Of a DNA stretch of 64,000 nt, positions 37,704 to 46,860 are shown piece after piece. Position numbers and translations under genes: made by a program. The notes below the pieces were generated by a model that was given only the letters and a program-made list of their open reading frames with translations, had not been told where the DNA came from and did not search any database. The stretch's first letter is position 1. The number at the start of each line of letters is the position of its first letter. Source of the stretch: Gordonia sputi NBRC 100414 (GTDB taxonomy: Bacteria; Actinomycetota; Actinomycetes; Mycobacteriales; Mycobacteriaceae); contig NZ_BAFC01000101.1 of assembly GCF_000248055.1 (NCBI RefSeq), positions 55,518 through 119,517 of the forward strand, written 5' to 3'.

Positions 37704-38252
37704 TCAGTTCTGTGCGGCCTCGACTGCGGCGGCCGGAGCAGCCTGGTTGCCCGCGTTGTTGTTCGACGGCGCGACCTTCTGCGTGTTCGGGGCGGTTCCG
37801 TTCTCGCCCTTCTGCTGGTCGACGTTCCACCAGAAGCCCGCGTTGTTGAGAATGTTCTCCGTCTGGGCTCCGATGGTGTACCCGGAGATCGACGACGGGA
37901 AGCAGCTACGCCAGGTGGTCTCCGATGCCATGTAGAACTGGCCCGGCTTGAGCACACCTGCGGGCTGACCCTTGATCGCGGTCTTCTTCGTCGGCCCACC
38001 GAACTCGGTGACGTTCACGTTGGTCATGGTCGATCCGCCGATGTTCTTCACGCCCATCCAGCGGTGCATGCGCCAGCCGGGAAGGTTGTCCCAGGTGGGA
38101 CCCCAGCCCTTGAAGTAGCAGTTGACTCCGCCGAAGAGGGCGAGATCGCCGGGACCGGCAGCTTGGGCGGGTGTCGCAGCAGCGACAGAGCCGGCGGCGA
38201 TACCGCTGGCGGCAGCGACCGCGGCGATGGCGCGCTTCACAGACTTCTTCAT
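37704..38252 (-). CDS. Small secreted aromatic-rich protein in the iron island
   Basis: 182 residues. A classical signal (MKKSVKRAIAAVAAASG... ending TPAQA-AGPG, about residue 34) is followed by a compact domain with many aromatics: LFGGVNCYFKGWGPTWDNLPGWRMHRWMGVKNIGG in parts. Two cysteines (VNCYF, RSCFP) are likely to form a disulfide. The tail from about 145 is Asn/Ala/Gly-rich and disordered. I know no family. AGGAAGG precedes the ATG at 38252. Sitting between fprA and the siderophore permease, it might bind iron or heme outside the cell, but that is only context. Confidence 0.83.
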   Translation of the reverse strand: MKKSVKRAIAAVAAASGIAAGSVAAATPAQAAGPGDLALFGGVNCYFKGWGPTWDNLPGWRMHRWMGVKNIGGSTMTNVNVTEFGGPTKKTAIKGQPAGVLKPGQFYMASETTWRSCFPSSISGYTIGAQTENILNNAGFWWNVDQQKGENGTAPNTQKVAPSNNNAGNQAAPAAAVEAAQN

Positions 38253-38498
38253 GTCGTATGACCTTCCTGATTCACGTGTGTCGTCGTGCGTGTACCGACC
38301 TGCGAGCTGTCGACGCACCGGGGGTGCGACTGTGGACGTTCACCCCCGACGGTTCGTCCCGTCTGATCATGCTTATCGGAAACTCACAGGAACTTGTTAC
38401 CGGCGCTGAACATCTTGCCCGTTTGGCAATCACTCCGTGACATCGGCCCCGCGTCGCGCCGCGACATGAACCCTCGGCCCGGAACCGGACATTCCAAC

Positions 38499-38517
38499 TC
38501 AGGTAAGGTTGCCCTTC
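38499..38517. promoter_or_regulatory. IdeR/DtxR-like iron box before the permease operon
   Basis: TCAGGTAAGGTTGCCCTTC ends directly before the GTG start and agrees with about 12 of 19 positions of the IdeR consensus. It contains the TAAGG-N4-CCTTC core. Confidence 0.55.
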
Positions 38518-39552
38518 GTGCGTCGAATATCCGGCTTGTTGGTGATCGTTGCGGTCCTCACCGCGGCGGTCATCGCGTCGGTGATCATCGGCACGCGCAA
38601 CGTCCCACCTGCGCAAACCTGGGATGCGTTCACCTCAGGCGTCAGTCAGATCTGGAACTCGATCATCCACCTGCGCGCGCCATCGGTCAGCATGCCCGAC
38701 GACGTCGCGGGCATCGTGTGGGATCTGCGAATCCCGCGAACCGTGCTCGGCTTGCTCTGTGGTCTGGCGATCGGCGCCGCGGGTGCGATCACGCAGGGAC
38801 ACACCCGTAACCCCATCGCCGATCCCGGCATGCTCGGCGTCAACGCCGGTGCCGCGTGCGCTGTGGTGTGCGGGGTCTACGTGCTCGGTATCTCCTCGCC
38901 GATGGCGTTCATGGGATTCGGCCTTCTCGGCGCGATCGTCGCGTCGTGCGCGGTCTTCGGCGTCTCGGCACTGACCGGTACCGGCCCGGTCACGCTGATC
39001 CTCGCGGGCACCGGACTCTCGGCGATGCTCACGGCGATCACGTCTGCCGTGGTCCTCTCCGATACGGCGTCGCTCGACGCCTGGCGGTTCTGGAGTGTCG
39101 GCTCGACGTCCGGGCGCGGCATCGACATCTTCTGGGCGGCACTGCCCTTCGTCATCGCCGGGTTGGTCCTCGCGCTGGCGAGCGGATTCTTCCTCAACAT
39201 CCTGAGCCTCGGCGATGAGATGACGACGGCGCTCGGCTCACGCGTGCTGGTGATCCGAGCGGTCGGTATCGCAGCGATCACACTGCTGGTCGGGGCAGCG
39301 ACCGCCGCCTGTGGGCCCATCGTGTTCCTCGGGCTCGTCGTACCGCACATCGCCCGCGCGTTCACCGGGCCCGACTACCGCTGGATCATCCCCTACTCGG
39401 CGCTCATCGGAGCGACACTCATGCTGGTCTGCGACGTCATCGGACGAGTCATCGCCCGCCCGGGCGAGGTCCAGGTCGGCGTCGTCCTCGCGATGGTCGG
39501 GGCACCGTTCCTGATTGCCATGGTCCGCCGACAGAAGCTGACGAACGTATGA
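38518..39552 (+). CDS. fepD: Ferric siderophore ABC permease (FepD/FecC type)
   Basis: 344 residues with about nine membrane helices. It contains the family segments RIPRTVLGLLCGLAIGAAGAITQGHTRNPIADPGMLGVNAGA and ACGPIVFLGLVVPHIARAFTGPDYR (in parts), the latter near the coupling helix. One half of the heterodimeric channel. GTG 38518 is used; the frame extends to TTG 38509 inside the iron box. It overlaps fepG by four bases (ATGA). The symbol denotes family type; the siderophore is unknown. Confidence 0.9.
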   Translation: MRRISGLLVIVAVLTAAVIASVIIGTRNVPPAQTWDAFTSGVSQIWNSIIHLRAPSVSMPDDVAGIVWDLRIPRTVLGLLCGLAIGAAGAITQGHTRNPIADPGMLGVNAGAACAVVCGVYVLGISSPMAFMGFGLLGAIVASCAVFGVSALTGTGPVTLILAGTGLSAMLTAITSAVVLSDTASLDAWRFWSVGSTSGRGIDIFWAALPFVIAGLVLALASGFFLNILSLGDEMTTALGSRVLVIRAVGIAAITLLVGAATAACGPIVFLGLVVPHIARAFTGPDYRWIIPYSALIGATLMLVCDVIGRVIARPGEVQVGVVLAMVGAPFLIAMVRRQKLTNV

Positions 39553-40655
39553 CGACCGAGACCACACCCCAGACCACGGCCACTCCGACGCTCGAACGCC
39601 GACGTCTCGTCGTCCACATCGGTCCGTCGTCGTGGGTGGTGCGTCCCCGCATGGTCGCGGTGACACTCACCGGACTCGCACTGATGCTGCTGCTGTTCCT
39701 GTTGAGTGTCGGTGTCAGTGACTATCCACTGACGCCGCTCGACGTCGCGCGCATTCTGCTCGGTGGCGGCACGCGCATCGAGAACGTCGTCGTGCTCTCG
39801 GATTCCCTTCCCCGCGCTCTGGTCTCGGTCTTGGTCGGTTTCGCGTTGGGCGCTGCAGGCGCACTGAGCCAGTTGATTGCGCGCAATCCCCTTGCCACGC
39901 CTGACATTCTGGGTATCACGGCCGGGTCGAGCGCTGCCGCCGTGGCCGCCATTGCCTTCGCAAACGGTTGGGGCGCATGGCTTGCCGACATCGGAGTCCC
40001 CGCTGCCGCCCTCATCGGCGGTGTCGTGACGGCGATCGTCATGTACATCCTCGCGTGGCCGGGACGCAAGGCCAACCACGGCATCAACCCGCTCCGACTC
40101 GTGCTGATCGGCGTCGGCGTGACCTGGCTGCTGCAGGCCCTGACGTCGTTCCTCCTCACCCGCGCCGACATCAAAGATGTTGCCCGCGCACAGGTCTGGC
40201 TCGTCGGGTCGGTGTCGCAATCCACCTGGTCGAGTGTGTGGCCCGTCGCGATCGCAGTCGTCGTCGGCATCGTCGTGATCGCGATGATGTCCCGCCAGAT
40301 CGACGCGCTGTCGCTCGGCCAGGACATGGCGCGCGGACTCGGGGTTCGCACCACCGCGGTGTCGACCACGGTGCTGCTCGTCGCTGTCGGATTGACCGCG
40401 ATGGCGGTATCGGCAGCGGGTCCCATCGCATTCATCGCCCTGCTCGCACCGCAGATCGGGATGCGGCTGGCCAGGACACCGGTTCCCACACCGCTGCTGG
40501 CCGGGGTGATCGGAGCGATTCTTGTGCTCGCCGGTGATCTGTTGTGCCGCACGGTACTTCCCAGTGGACTTCCGGTTGGCATCGTCACCGCGGCGGTGGG
40601 CGGACCGTTCCTCATCTATCTCATGGTCTCGATGTCACGGAAGGCGACAGTATGA
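39549..40655 (+). CDS. fepG: Ferric siderophore ABC permease (FepG type)
   Basis: 368 residues, second permease subunit. About nine helices follow a 30-residue polar N-terminus. LPRALVSVLVGFALGAAGALSQLIARNPLATPDILGITAGSSAAAVAA and AAGPIAFIALLAPQIGMRLARTP are the FecCD signatures (in parts). Both of its ends overlap neighbours by ATGA, so the three transporter genes are translated as a unit. Confidence 0.92.
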   Translation: MTTETTPQTTATPTLERRRLVVHIGPSSWVVRPRMVAVTLTGLALMLLLFLLSVGVSDYPLTPLDVARILLGGGTRIENVVVLSDSLPRALVSVLVGFALGAAGALSQLIARNPLATPDILGITAGSSAAAVAAIAFANGWGAWLADIGVPAAALIGGVVTAIVMYILAWPGRKANHGINPLRLVLIGVGVTWLLQALTSFLLTRADIKDVARAQVWLVGSVSQSTWSSVWPVAIAVVVGIVVIAMMSRQIDALSLGQDMARGLGVRTTAVSTTVLLVAVGLTAMAVSAAGPIAFIALLAPQIGMRLARTPVPTPLLAGVIGAILVLAGDLLCRTVLPSGLPVGIVTAAVGGPFLIYLMVSMSRKATV

Positions 40656-41479
40656 GCAGACTCGTCGGCCAAGGACTCAGCGTCGGCTACGACGATCGCG
40701 TCGTCATCGAGGGTCTCGACGTCGAGATCCCCGACGCCGCGGTCACGACGATCATCGGCCCCAACGGATGCGGCAAGTCGACGCTGCTGCGTGCCATGTC
40801 GCGCCTGCTGCACCCGCGCGAGGGCGTCGTGCTTCTCGACGGTGCCGACATCAACCACACCAAGCCCAAAGAGGTCGCACGCAAGCTCGGGATACTCCCC
40901 CAGAATCCCGTGGCGCCAGAGGGACTCACCGTCGCCGACCTCGTCGGCCGCGGACGGTTCCCACACCAGAAGTGGTACCAGCAGGCATCTCCCGACGACG
41001 AGGCCGCAGTGGCGTCGGCGTTGGAAATGACCGGGACGACGGACCTGGCCGATCGGCACATCGACGCGTTGTCCGGCGGTCAGCGCCAGCGCGTGTGGAT
41101 CGCGATGACGCTCGCGCAGGGCACCGACCTTCTCCTGCTCGACGAGCCGACAACCTACCTCGACCTCGCGCACTCCGTCGAGGTACTCGACCTCGTGTAC
41201 TCGCTGCGCACCGAACACGACAAAACCGTCGTCATGGTGCTACACGATCTGAATCTCGCTGCCCGCTACAGCGATTCGCTGTTTGTGATGACGGCCGGAA
41301 AGATCGTGGCGCAGGGCACCCCCAACGAGGTCATCACAGAAGAACTACTCGACGACGCGTTCGGACTGAACGCGCGGGTCATCACCGACCCCGTGTACGG
41401 CGACCCACTGATCATTCCGATCGGAACCCGCAGTGCGCGAACCGAAGTCGGCTCGTCGGCCGGGGAACTCTCGATCTGA
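40652..41479 (+). CDS. fepC: Ferric siderophore ABC transporter ATPase (FepC type)
   Basis: 275 residues: Walker A IGPNGCGKSTLL, Q-loop GILPQNPVAPEGLT, signature ALSGGQRQRVWIAMTLAQ, Walker B LLLLDEPTTYLD, and switch His in VVMVLHDLNLAARYSD. These are characteristic of the FepC/FecE group. ATG 40652 overlaps the fepG stop; an upstream ATG at 40544 lies within fepG. The last 30 residues form a Ser/Gly-rich tail. Confidence 0.95.
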   Translation: MSRLVGQGLSVGYDDRVVIEGLDVEIPDAAVTTIIGPNGCGKSTLLRAMSRLLHPREGVVLLDGADINHTKPKEVARKLGILPQNPVAPEGLTVADLVGRGRFPHQKWYQQASPDDEAAVASALEMTGTTDLADRHIDALSGGQRQRVWIAMTLAQGTDLLLLDEPTTYLDLAHSVEVLDLVYSLRTEHDKTVVMVLHDLNLAARYSDSLFVMTAGKIVAQGTPNEVITEELLDDAFGLNARVITDPVYGDPLIIPIGTRSARTEVGSSAGELSI

Positions 41480-41501
41480 GAGTTCGAACTGAACGTTCGA
41501 G

Positions 41502-43148
41502 CTAGTTCGACGACCGACCTGGCGTCACCGGCCGACCATTCGGCGTGGCGGAGTGCGGCGCGGGTTGGCGCACCGGGCGAGGCGCGGGCTGCTGCGGTCG
41601 CTGTCCGGCCACAGGCGGACGCTGCGCCCCCGCCGCGGGCCGCTGTTCCGGCGCGGGCGGACGTTGTTCTGCCGCGGGACGTTGCTGTGCAGCCGGAGGG
41701 CGCTGCCCTGCTGCCTGCGGGCGCTCCTGTGCCGACGGCGGACGCTGCGCGGCGGGCTGAGGACGTTGCCCCACAGGAGGTATCGGCGCCGCGGGCGGGC
41801 CGGGAGCACGAAGCGGCACCACGACGCCGCGTCGAGCAGGCCTGCCGGGAACGGGCGTGACGATCGACGCGGCCCGAACGGCACGTTCACGGGCGGTGGC
41901 GACGTCGTCGGCGGTTGCGGTGACCACGCCCATCCTGCGGCGGCGGAAACTCTCGGGCTTGCCGAAGAGTCGAATGTCGGTCTCGGGCAACGCAAGTGCC
42001 TGCGCGACGTACTCGAACCCGATCCCCTTCTCGTCGAGCTGGCCGTAGATGACGGCCGACGCCCCCGGCGACGCGAGCGTCACGTCGACCGGCAGGCCCA
42101 GGATCGCTCTGGCATGCATCTCGAACTCCGAGAGTCGCTGCGTCGCCATGGTGACGAGTCCGGTGTCGTGCGGGCGTGGAGAGACCTCGGAGAAGTACAC
42201 GTCGTCGCCCTTGACGAACAGTTCGACGCCGAAAATGCCACGGCCACCGAGGTTTCCGTCGCCCATCGCCGTTGCGATACGTGCGGCGATCGACGTCGCG
42301 GCACCCAGCGCGAAGGCACTCATCTCGTGCGGCTGCCAGCTCTCGACGTAGTCGCCGTTGACCTGACGATGCCCGATCGGCGCACAGAAGTGCGTCACCA
42401 GTCGGCCGGTCGCGGGGTCGATCGCCCGCACCGTGAGCAGGGTGATCTCGTAGTCGAACTCGATGAAACCCTCGACGATGACACGCTCACCGGCAACTCG
42501 TCCGCCGGTCGTCGCGGTCCCCCACGCCTTGTCGATGTCCTCCGGACCGCGAACCACGGTCTGTCCTTTGCCCGACGACGACATCACCGGCTTCACCACG
42601 CACGGGTATCCGACCTGTTCGGCGGCAATCGTCAGCTCGTCGTGCGAACCGGCGAACAGATACGGCGACGTGGGCAGGCCCAGTTCTTCGTCGGCGAGGC
42701 GTCGAATTCCCTCGCGGTTCATCGTGGCCATCACCGCGGAAGCGGTGGGGATGACCTCTGCGAGTCCGCGGCGCTCGATGGTCGCCAAGGCGTCGGTGGC
42801 GATGGCTTCGATCTCGGGGACGACGTATGCGGGCGAGTACTTCTCGACGAGGCCGATCAGCGCATCGCCGTCGGTCATATCTATCACCTCGGCGTGATGC
42901 GCGACCTGCTGCCCGGGCGCACCCGGGTAGCGGTCGACAGCGATCACCTCGACGCCCAATCGCTGGAAGCCGATGATCAGCTCTTTGCCGAGTTCTCCGG
43001 CGCCGAGCACCATCACCCTTGTGGCGGTCGGCGACAGTGGCGTGCCGATGATGTCGGGCGGCCCCACGGTCGGCTGCGCGGGCGACACATCAGGTGTCGC
43101 CGCGCCGGTGGCGTGGTCGTCCGCGCTACTCCCGTTGATCGAGGTCAT
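41502..43148 (-). CDS. purT: Formate-dependent phosphoribosylglycinamide formyltransferase 2, with Pro/Gln/Arg-rich tail
   Basis: ATP-grasp enzyme that formylates GAR with formate in purine synthesis. The 548-residue product has the pre-ATP-grasp [30 protein letters not shown], then [65 protein letters not shown] and the closing [15 protein letters not shown]. Residues from about 430 form a tail of QRPxAA-like repeats not found in E. coli PurT. ATG 43148 is chosen. A TAAGAT -10-like hexamer (43156-43161) ends seven bases before it, which suggests a leaderless message. Confidence 0.93.
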   Translation of the reverse strand: MTSINGSSADDHATGAATPDVSPAQPTVGPPDIIGTPLSPTATRVMVLGAGELGKELIIGFQRLGVEVIAVDRYPGAPGQQVAHHAEVIDMTDGDALIGLVEKYSPAYVVPEIEAIATDALATIERRGLAEVIPTASAVMATMNREGIRRLADEELGLPTSPYLFAGSHDELTIAAEQVGYPCVVKPVMSSSGKGQTVVRGPEDIDKAWGTATTGGRVAGERVIVEGFIEFDYEITLLTVRAIDPATGRLVTHFCAPIGHRQVNGDYVESWQPHEMSAFALGAATSIAARIATAMGDGNLGGRGIFGVELFVKGDDVYFSEVSPRPHDTGLVTMATQRLSEFEMHARAILGLPVDVTLASPGASAVIYGQLDEKGIGFEYVAQALALPETDIRLFGKPESFRRRRMGVVTATADDVATARERAVRAASIVTPVPGRPARRGVVVPLRAPGPPAAPIPPVGQRPQPAAQRPPSAQERPQAAGQRPPAAQQRPAAEQRPPAPEQRPAAGAQRPPVAGQRPQQPAPRPVRQPAPHSATPNGRPVTPGRSSN

Positions 43149-43260
43149 GGGAGCAATCTTACGTGCCGGATTTGCGCCGACGCGCCCCATCTCCCCGGTA
43201 CTCATTCACTCGAACTCATCCCCGCGCACCCGACCGCCGCCTCAACACATCAGTCCGTGG

Positions 43261-43605
43261 TCAACCCATGACCTCGTGGATGTAGCACCAGCGCCAGCGC
43301 TCGCCCGGTTCGGCCGACCGCATGACGGGGTGGCCGACGTCGTGGAAATGGGCGGTCGCGTGCTGACGCGGGCTCGAATCACAGCAACCGACGTGGCCGC
43401 ACTCGAGGCAGATACGCAGATGGGCCCAGTGCTGCTCGCCGAGTTGCATGCAGTCTTCGCAGACGCTGATGTCGCCGTGGGCGGGACCTGGGTCGGCTGC
43501 CGCGTCGATTCCGATCTCCGCGAGCTCCGGACATCTGGCCTCGACGCCCCCGGATTCGCCACGGGGGTCACCGGCACGGGTACGTGATCGACCGAACAAA
43601 CGCAT
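43261..43605 (-). CDS. UBP-type zinc-finger protein
   Basis: 114 residues. The sequence SVCEDCMQLGEQHWAHLRICLECGHVGCCDSSPRQHATAHFHDVGHPVMRS has the Cys/His spacing of the ZnF-UBP fold (given for its pattern; the ligands are the CxxC pairs and four His). ERWRWCYIHEVMG follows. Bacterial members often stand alone or are fused to Na+/H+ antiporters. Here the gene is divergent from one, across 88 bp. AGGTGG precedes the ATG at 43605. In bacteria the ligand of this finger is not established. Confidence 0.88.
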   Translation of the reverse strand: MRLFGRSRTRAGDPRGESGGVEARCPELAEIGIDAAADPGPAHGDISVCEDCMQLGEQHWAHLRICLECGHVGCCDSSPRQHATAHFHDVGHPVMRSAEPGERWRWCYIHEVMG

Positions 43606-43693
43606 GCCACCTATTATCCCCGACGCCATCGCCGGGGACACCCGGCGACTTGATGATCGCGTCAAAGTCTCGAACTCGGGCTAGGTTTGCGCA

Positions 43694-45283
43694 GTGAGCG
43701 CTTCTCTTCTGCTGGTCGGGGTGCTGTCGGTGGTGATCGCGGCGCTGTCACGGCACTACAACCTGTCGGCGCCCCTGGTTCTGGTCCTCGCCGGGCTGGC
43801 GATCGGGTGGATACCGGGCCTGTCGGCGGCCGAACTCGACCCCGATTTCGTCCTGTTCGTCATTCTGCCGCCACTGCTCTACTCCGCGGCGCAGGACAGC
43901 TCTTACCAGGAGATCCGCGCGAATCGTCGTGCCATCGGCATGCTGGCCATCGGTCTTCCGCTCGCCACCGCGGTGGTCGTCGGCCTTGTGGCGTACGCGT
44001 CGGTGCCGCATCTGCCGCTGGCCGCCGCGCTGGTCCTCGGTGCCATCGTCGCGCCGCCCGATGCGGTCTCTGCCCAGGCGATCGGGCGCAGGGTCGGGCT
44101 TCCGCGGCGGATCATGACCCTTCTCGGCGGCGAGAGTCTGCTCAACGACGCGACAGCGCTCACCGCACTCCGGGTGGCACTCGCTGCCGCGGTCGGTGCG
44201 ACGACGTCGGTGTGGGACGGCATCGAGACGTTCCTGCTCGCGGCGATCGGAGGTGTCGTCATCGGCCTGCTGATCGGCTACCTCGTGTTTCGCGTCCGCG
44301 ACTGGCTGAGCGACCCGACGATCGAGACGGCCATCGGGCTCATGGTGCCGTTCGCGACCTACTTCGTCGCGGAGGAACTGCACACCTCCGGCGTGATCGC
44401 CGTCGTCGTCGCGGGGCTGTTCATCGGGCAGCGGTCGGTGCGCGTCGGCTACGCGACACGACTTCAGGACGAAGCCGTCCGCAAATCGATCGACGCACTC
44501 CTCGAGGCGTTCGTCTTCCTGCTGATCGGCCTGCAGTTGCCCGATCTCATTCGCGGACTCGCAGGGCAATCCTGGCTCCACATCGCATTCGACGCCGCAA
44601 TGGTCCTGATCGCCACGATCCTTGTGCGCTTCGCATGGGTGTACCTGTTCACGTATGCGTCCCGACTGCTGCCGGGAGTTCGACGACGAGAACCTCCGCC
44701 CAAACCGTCGTGGCTGTTCGTCGTCGGGTGGTCGGGCATGCGCGGCGTCGTCTCTCTGGCCGCGGCGTTCTCCATCCCCCTGACAACGGAGTCGGGCGAA
44801 CCGTTCCCCGCCCGCGCGGAGATTCTGTTCCTGACCTTCGTGGTGGTCGTCGGCACCCTGCTGATCCAGGGTGTCAGCCTGCCGTGGGTGATCCGACGTC
44901 TCGGTGTCTGCGACAACGACGACGCGACCGACCGGCTCGCATACGCAGCAGCACAGGATCGGGCATCACGGGAGGCCGAGGCCTACCTCGACACGATGGC
45001 ATCAGACATCGGCGATCACGACCCGCGACATCTCCAGGTGGCGATGCTGCGCAAATGGATTACCACACAACGCAATACGGCATGGGAAGAGCTCGGGCGC
45101 GGCCCCGAGGACATCGGCGAGAGTCCGACGGCAGCCGGAAACCGCATGCGCAGCAAGATGCTTGCGATCCAACGAAAGGTCTTCATCGACGAGCGCGACG
45201 CCGGGCACATCGACGACGAGGTGCTGCGTACCGCGCTGCGTCGTCTCGACTTCGCCGAGGGCACCAACGACCGCGAGGCGTAA
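43694..45283 (+). CDS. Na+/H+ antiporter (CPA1, NhaP type)
   Basis: 529 residues with about 12 helices up to about residue 405. Characteristic stretches are VLGAIVAPPDAVSAQAIGRRVGLPRRIMTLLGGESLLNDATALTALR (the D-A-V and NDA antiporter motifs, in parts), ASRLLPGVRRR and WSGMRGVVSLAAAFSIP. A ~120-residue cytoplasmic helical tail follows. Its role is pH and sodium homeostasis. GTG 43694 gives the normal N-terminus. It pairs divergently with the UBP zinc-finger gene. Confidence 0.93.
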   Translation: MSASLLLVGVLSVVIAALSRHYNLSAPLVLVLAGLAIGWIPGLSAAELDPDFVLFVILPPLLYSAAQDSSYQEIRANRRAIGMLAIGLPLATAVVVGLVAYASVPHLPLAAALVLGAIVAPPDAVSAQAIGRRVGLPRRIMTLLGGESLLNDATALTALRVALAAAVGATTSVWDGIETFLLAAIGGVVIGLLIGYLVFRVRDWLSDPTIETAIGLMVPFATYFVAEELHTSGVIAVVVAGLFIGQRSVRVGYATRLQDEAVRKSIDALLEAFVFLLIGLQLPDLIRGLAGQSWLHIAFDAAMVLIATILVRFAWVYLFTYASRLLPGVRRREPPPKPSWLFVVGWSGMRGVVSLAAAFSIPLTTESGEPFPARAEILFLTFVVVVGTLLIQGVSLPWVIRRLGVCDNDDATDRLAYAAAQDRASREAEAYLDTMASDIGDHDPRHLQVAMLRKWITTQRNTAWEELGRGPEDIGESPTAAGNRMRSKMLAIQRKVFIDERDAGHIDDEVLRTALRRLDFAEGTNDREA

Positions 45284-45286
45284 CGG

Positions 45287-46834
45287 TCAGTCGTCGACCA
45301 CCGCGGCGTAGACGCGCGTCTCCTCGGTGCGTCCGCGCAGCGACGTCGTCTCCTGCTCCTCCCAGTGCGCCGCTTCCTGTGGGTTCGCGACGTCGACGGT
45401 TCGCCCGGATGCCAACGGACGACGTGGATCTCGCTTGGCGAGTTCGGAAAGTCGGGCGCTCTCGTTGACCGGGTCGCCGATGATCGTGTACTCGAAGCGC
45501 TCGATCGCCCCGACGTTGCCGGCGACCGCAGGCCCGAATCCGACGCCGATGCCCGCGGAGAGTTCTGGTACCCGACGCTCGAGTTCCCGAGCGATCTCGC
45601 GGGCGGTACACAGCGCGGCGCCCGCGGCGTCGTCGAGGTCGATCGGTGCCCCGAAGATGGCGAGCACGGCGTCGCCCTCGAACTTGTTGACCAGTCCGCG
45701 CTGTTGCTCGACGGCCCGCACGATCACCGCGAAGAAGCGGTTCAAGATCTCGACCACCTCCGTCGGAGATCGTTGCGCGGCCAGCGTCGTCGAACCGATC
45801 ACGTCGACGAACAGAGCCGCGACCGTGCGTTCGGTTCCGCCGAGTGCGGGGTCGGAGCTCAACGCCGCTTCGGCCACCTCACGACCCACGTGGCGGCCGA
45901 ACAGATCTCGCATCCGCTCGCGCTCACGCAGGCCACTGACCATCGAGTTGAAGCCCACCTGCAGGTCGCCGAGTTCGGTGCCGTCGTAGACGACGAGGTC
46001 GACGTCGACATTGCCCGCCTACACCTTGTTCATCCCGTTGCGGACACTCCGCAGCGGACCGGTGACACTCGTCGTGGTCAGCCACGTCAGGAGTAGTCCG
46101 GTACCGAGTGAGATCACCGCGAGCACGAAGACTCCGACGAAGAGGTCGAGCTTGCTGGTGTCCTTGCGGAACGCCCCGAATGACACCAGAAGCAGGATGC
46201 CGACGATGGGCGTCGCCGACCCGACGATCCACGCGACCACCGCGCGAGACAGCACGCCCGAACGCTTGCGACGTCGGTAACCCGCACTGATCAGATCCGC
46301 GGATACCGGTCGCAGCGCGAGCTCGATCAACAGGTACGTGACACCGACGACCACGGCACCCGACAACCCGATGACGAAGAACATCTTCGGGATGAGCATC
46401 GGGCTCTGGATCCCGTACATGATGGTGAACATCACGACCGCTCCGAGCCAGAGCGCGGCCTGTAGTCGCAGCAGCCTGCCCGCGACGCGCCTCGTCCGGC
46501 GTGCGTCGGACTTGGTCGGTGGCTGTCGTCGAATCGCCCACCGCAGGTCGCGGGTGATGGTGTAGGTACCCCAACCGATTCCGATGACGAACGCGAGCGC
46601 CACGTAGATCGGCACCGCGATGTAGTTGATCCACCACATCTCCGGCGCGAACGTCGACGGTTCGGGGATGCCGACGGACGACAGCGAGATGGTGACGACA
46701 GCACCGACGAAATTGGAGAGGACGATGGACCCGGTGAGGATCGTCTGGATACGAACGCGCCGTTTGGTCGGACCGTCGCTCGCCGACCCGAGCAGGACCG
46801 AGCCGTAGTCGCGTTCCCCCCTGCCGCGGATCAT
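45287..46834 (-). pseudogene. Class III adenylate cyclase (6TM-HAMP-cyclase) interrupted by an in-frame amber codon
   Basis: The gene reads from ATG 46834 through six membrane helices (about 25-245) into the HAMP segment SVTGPLRSVRNGMNKV, where TAG stands at 46019-46021 (codon 272). The same frame then continues without a break for 243 codons: AGNVDVDLVVYDGTELGDLQVGFNSMVSGLRERERMRDLFGRHVG (in parts) and a cyclase domain. That domain has both metal Asp (LFVDVIGST, EGDAVLAIFG), the substrate Lys (NKFEGDA) and GDPVNESARLSEL. The family (Rv3645/Rv1318c type) needs both halves. A GTG at 45958 could start a soluble remnant. Apart from the stop everything looks intact. Confidence 0.88.
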
Positions 46835-46860
46835 CCACCTACTGTGTCACAGGCAGCGAG

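Noticed and set aside
35888..37999. 703-codon minus-strand open frame
   Set aside because: Antisense to fprA and the binding protein; no family resemblance.
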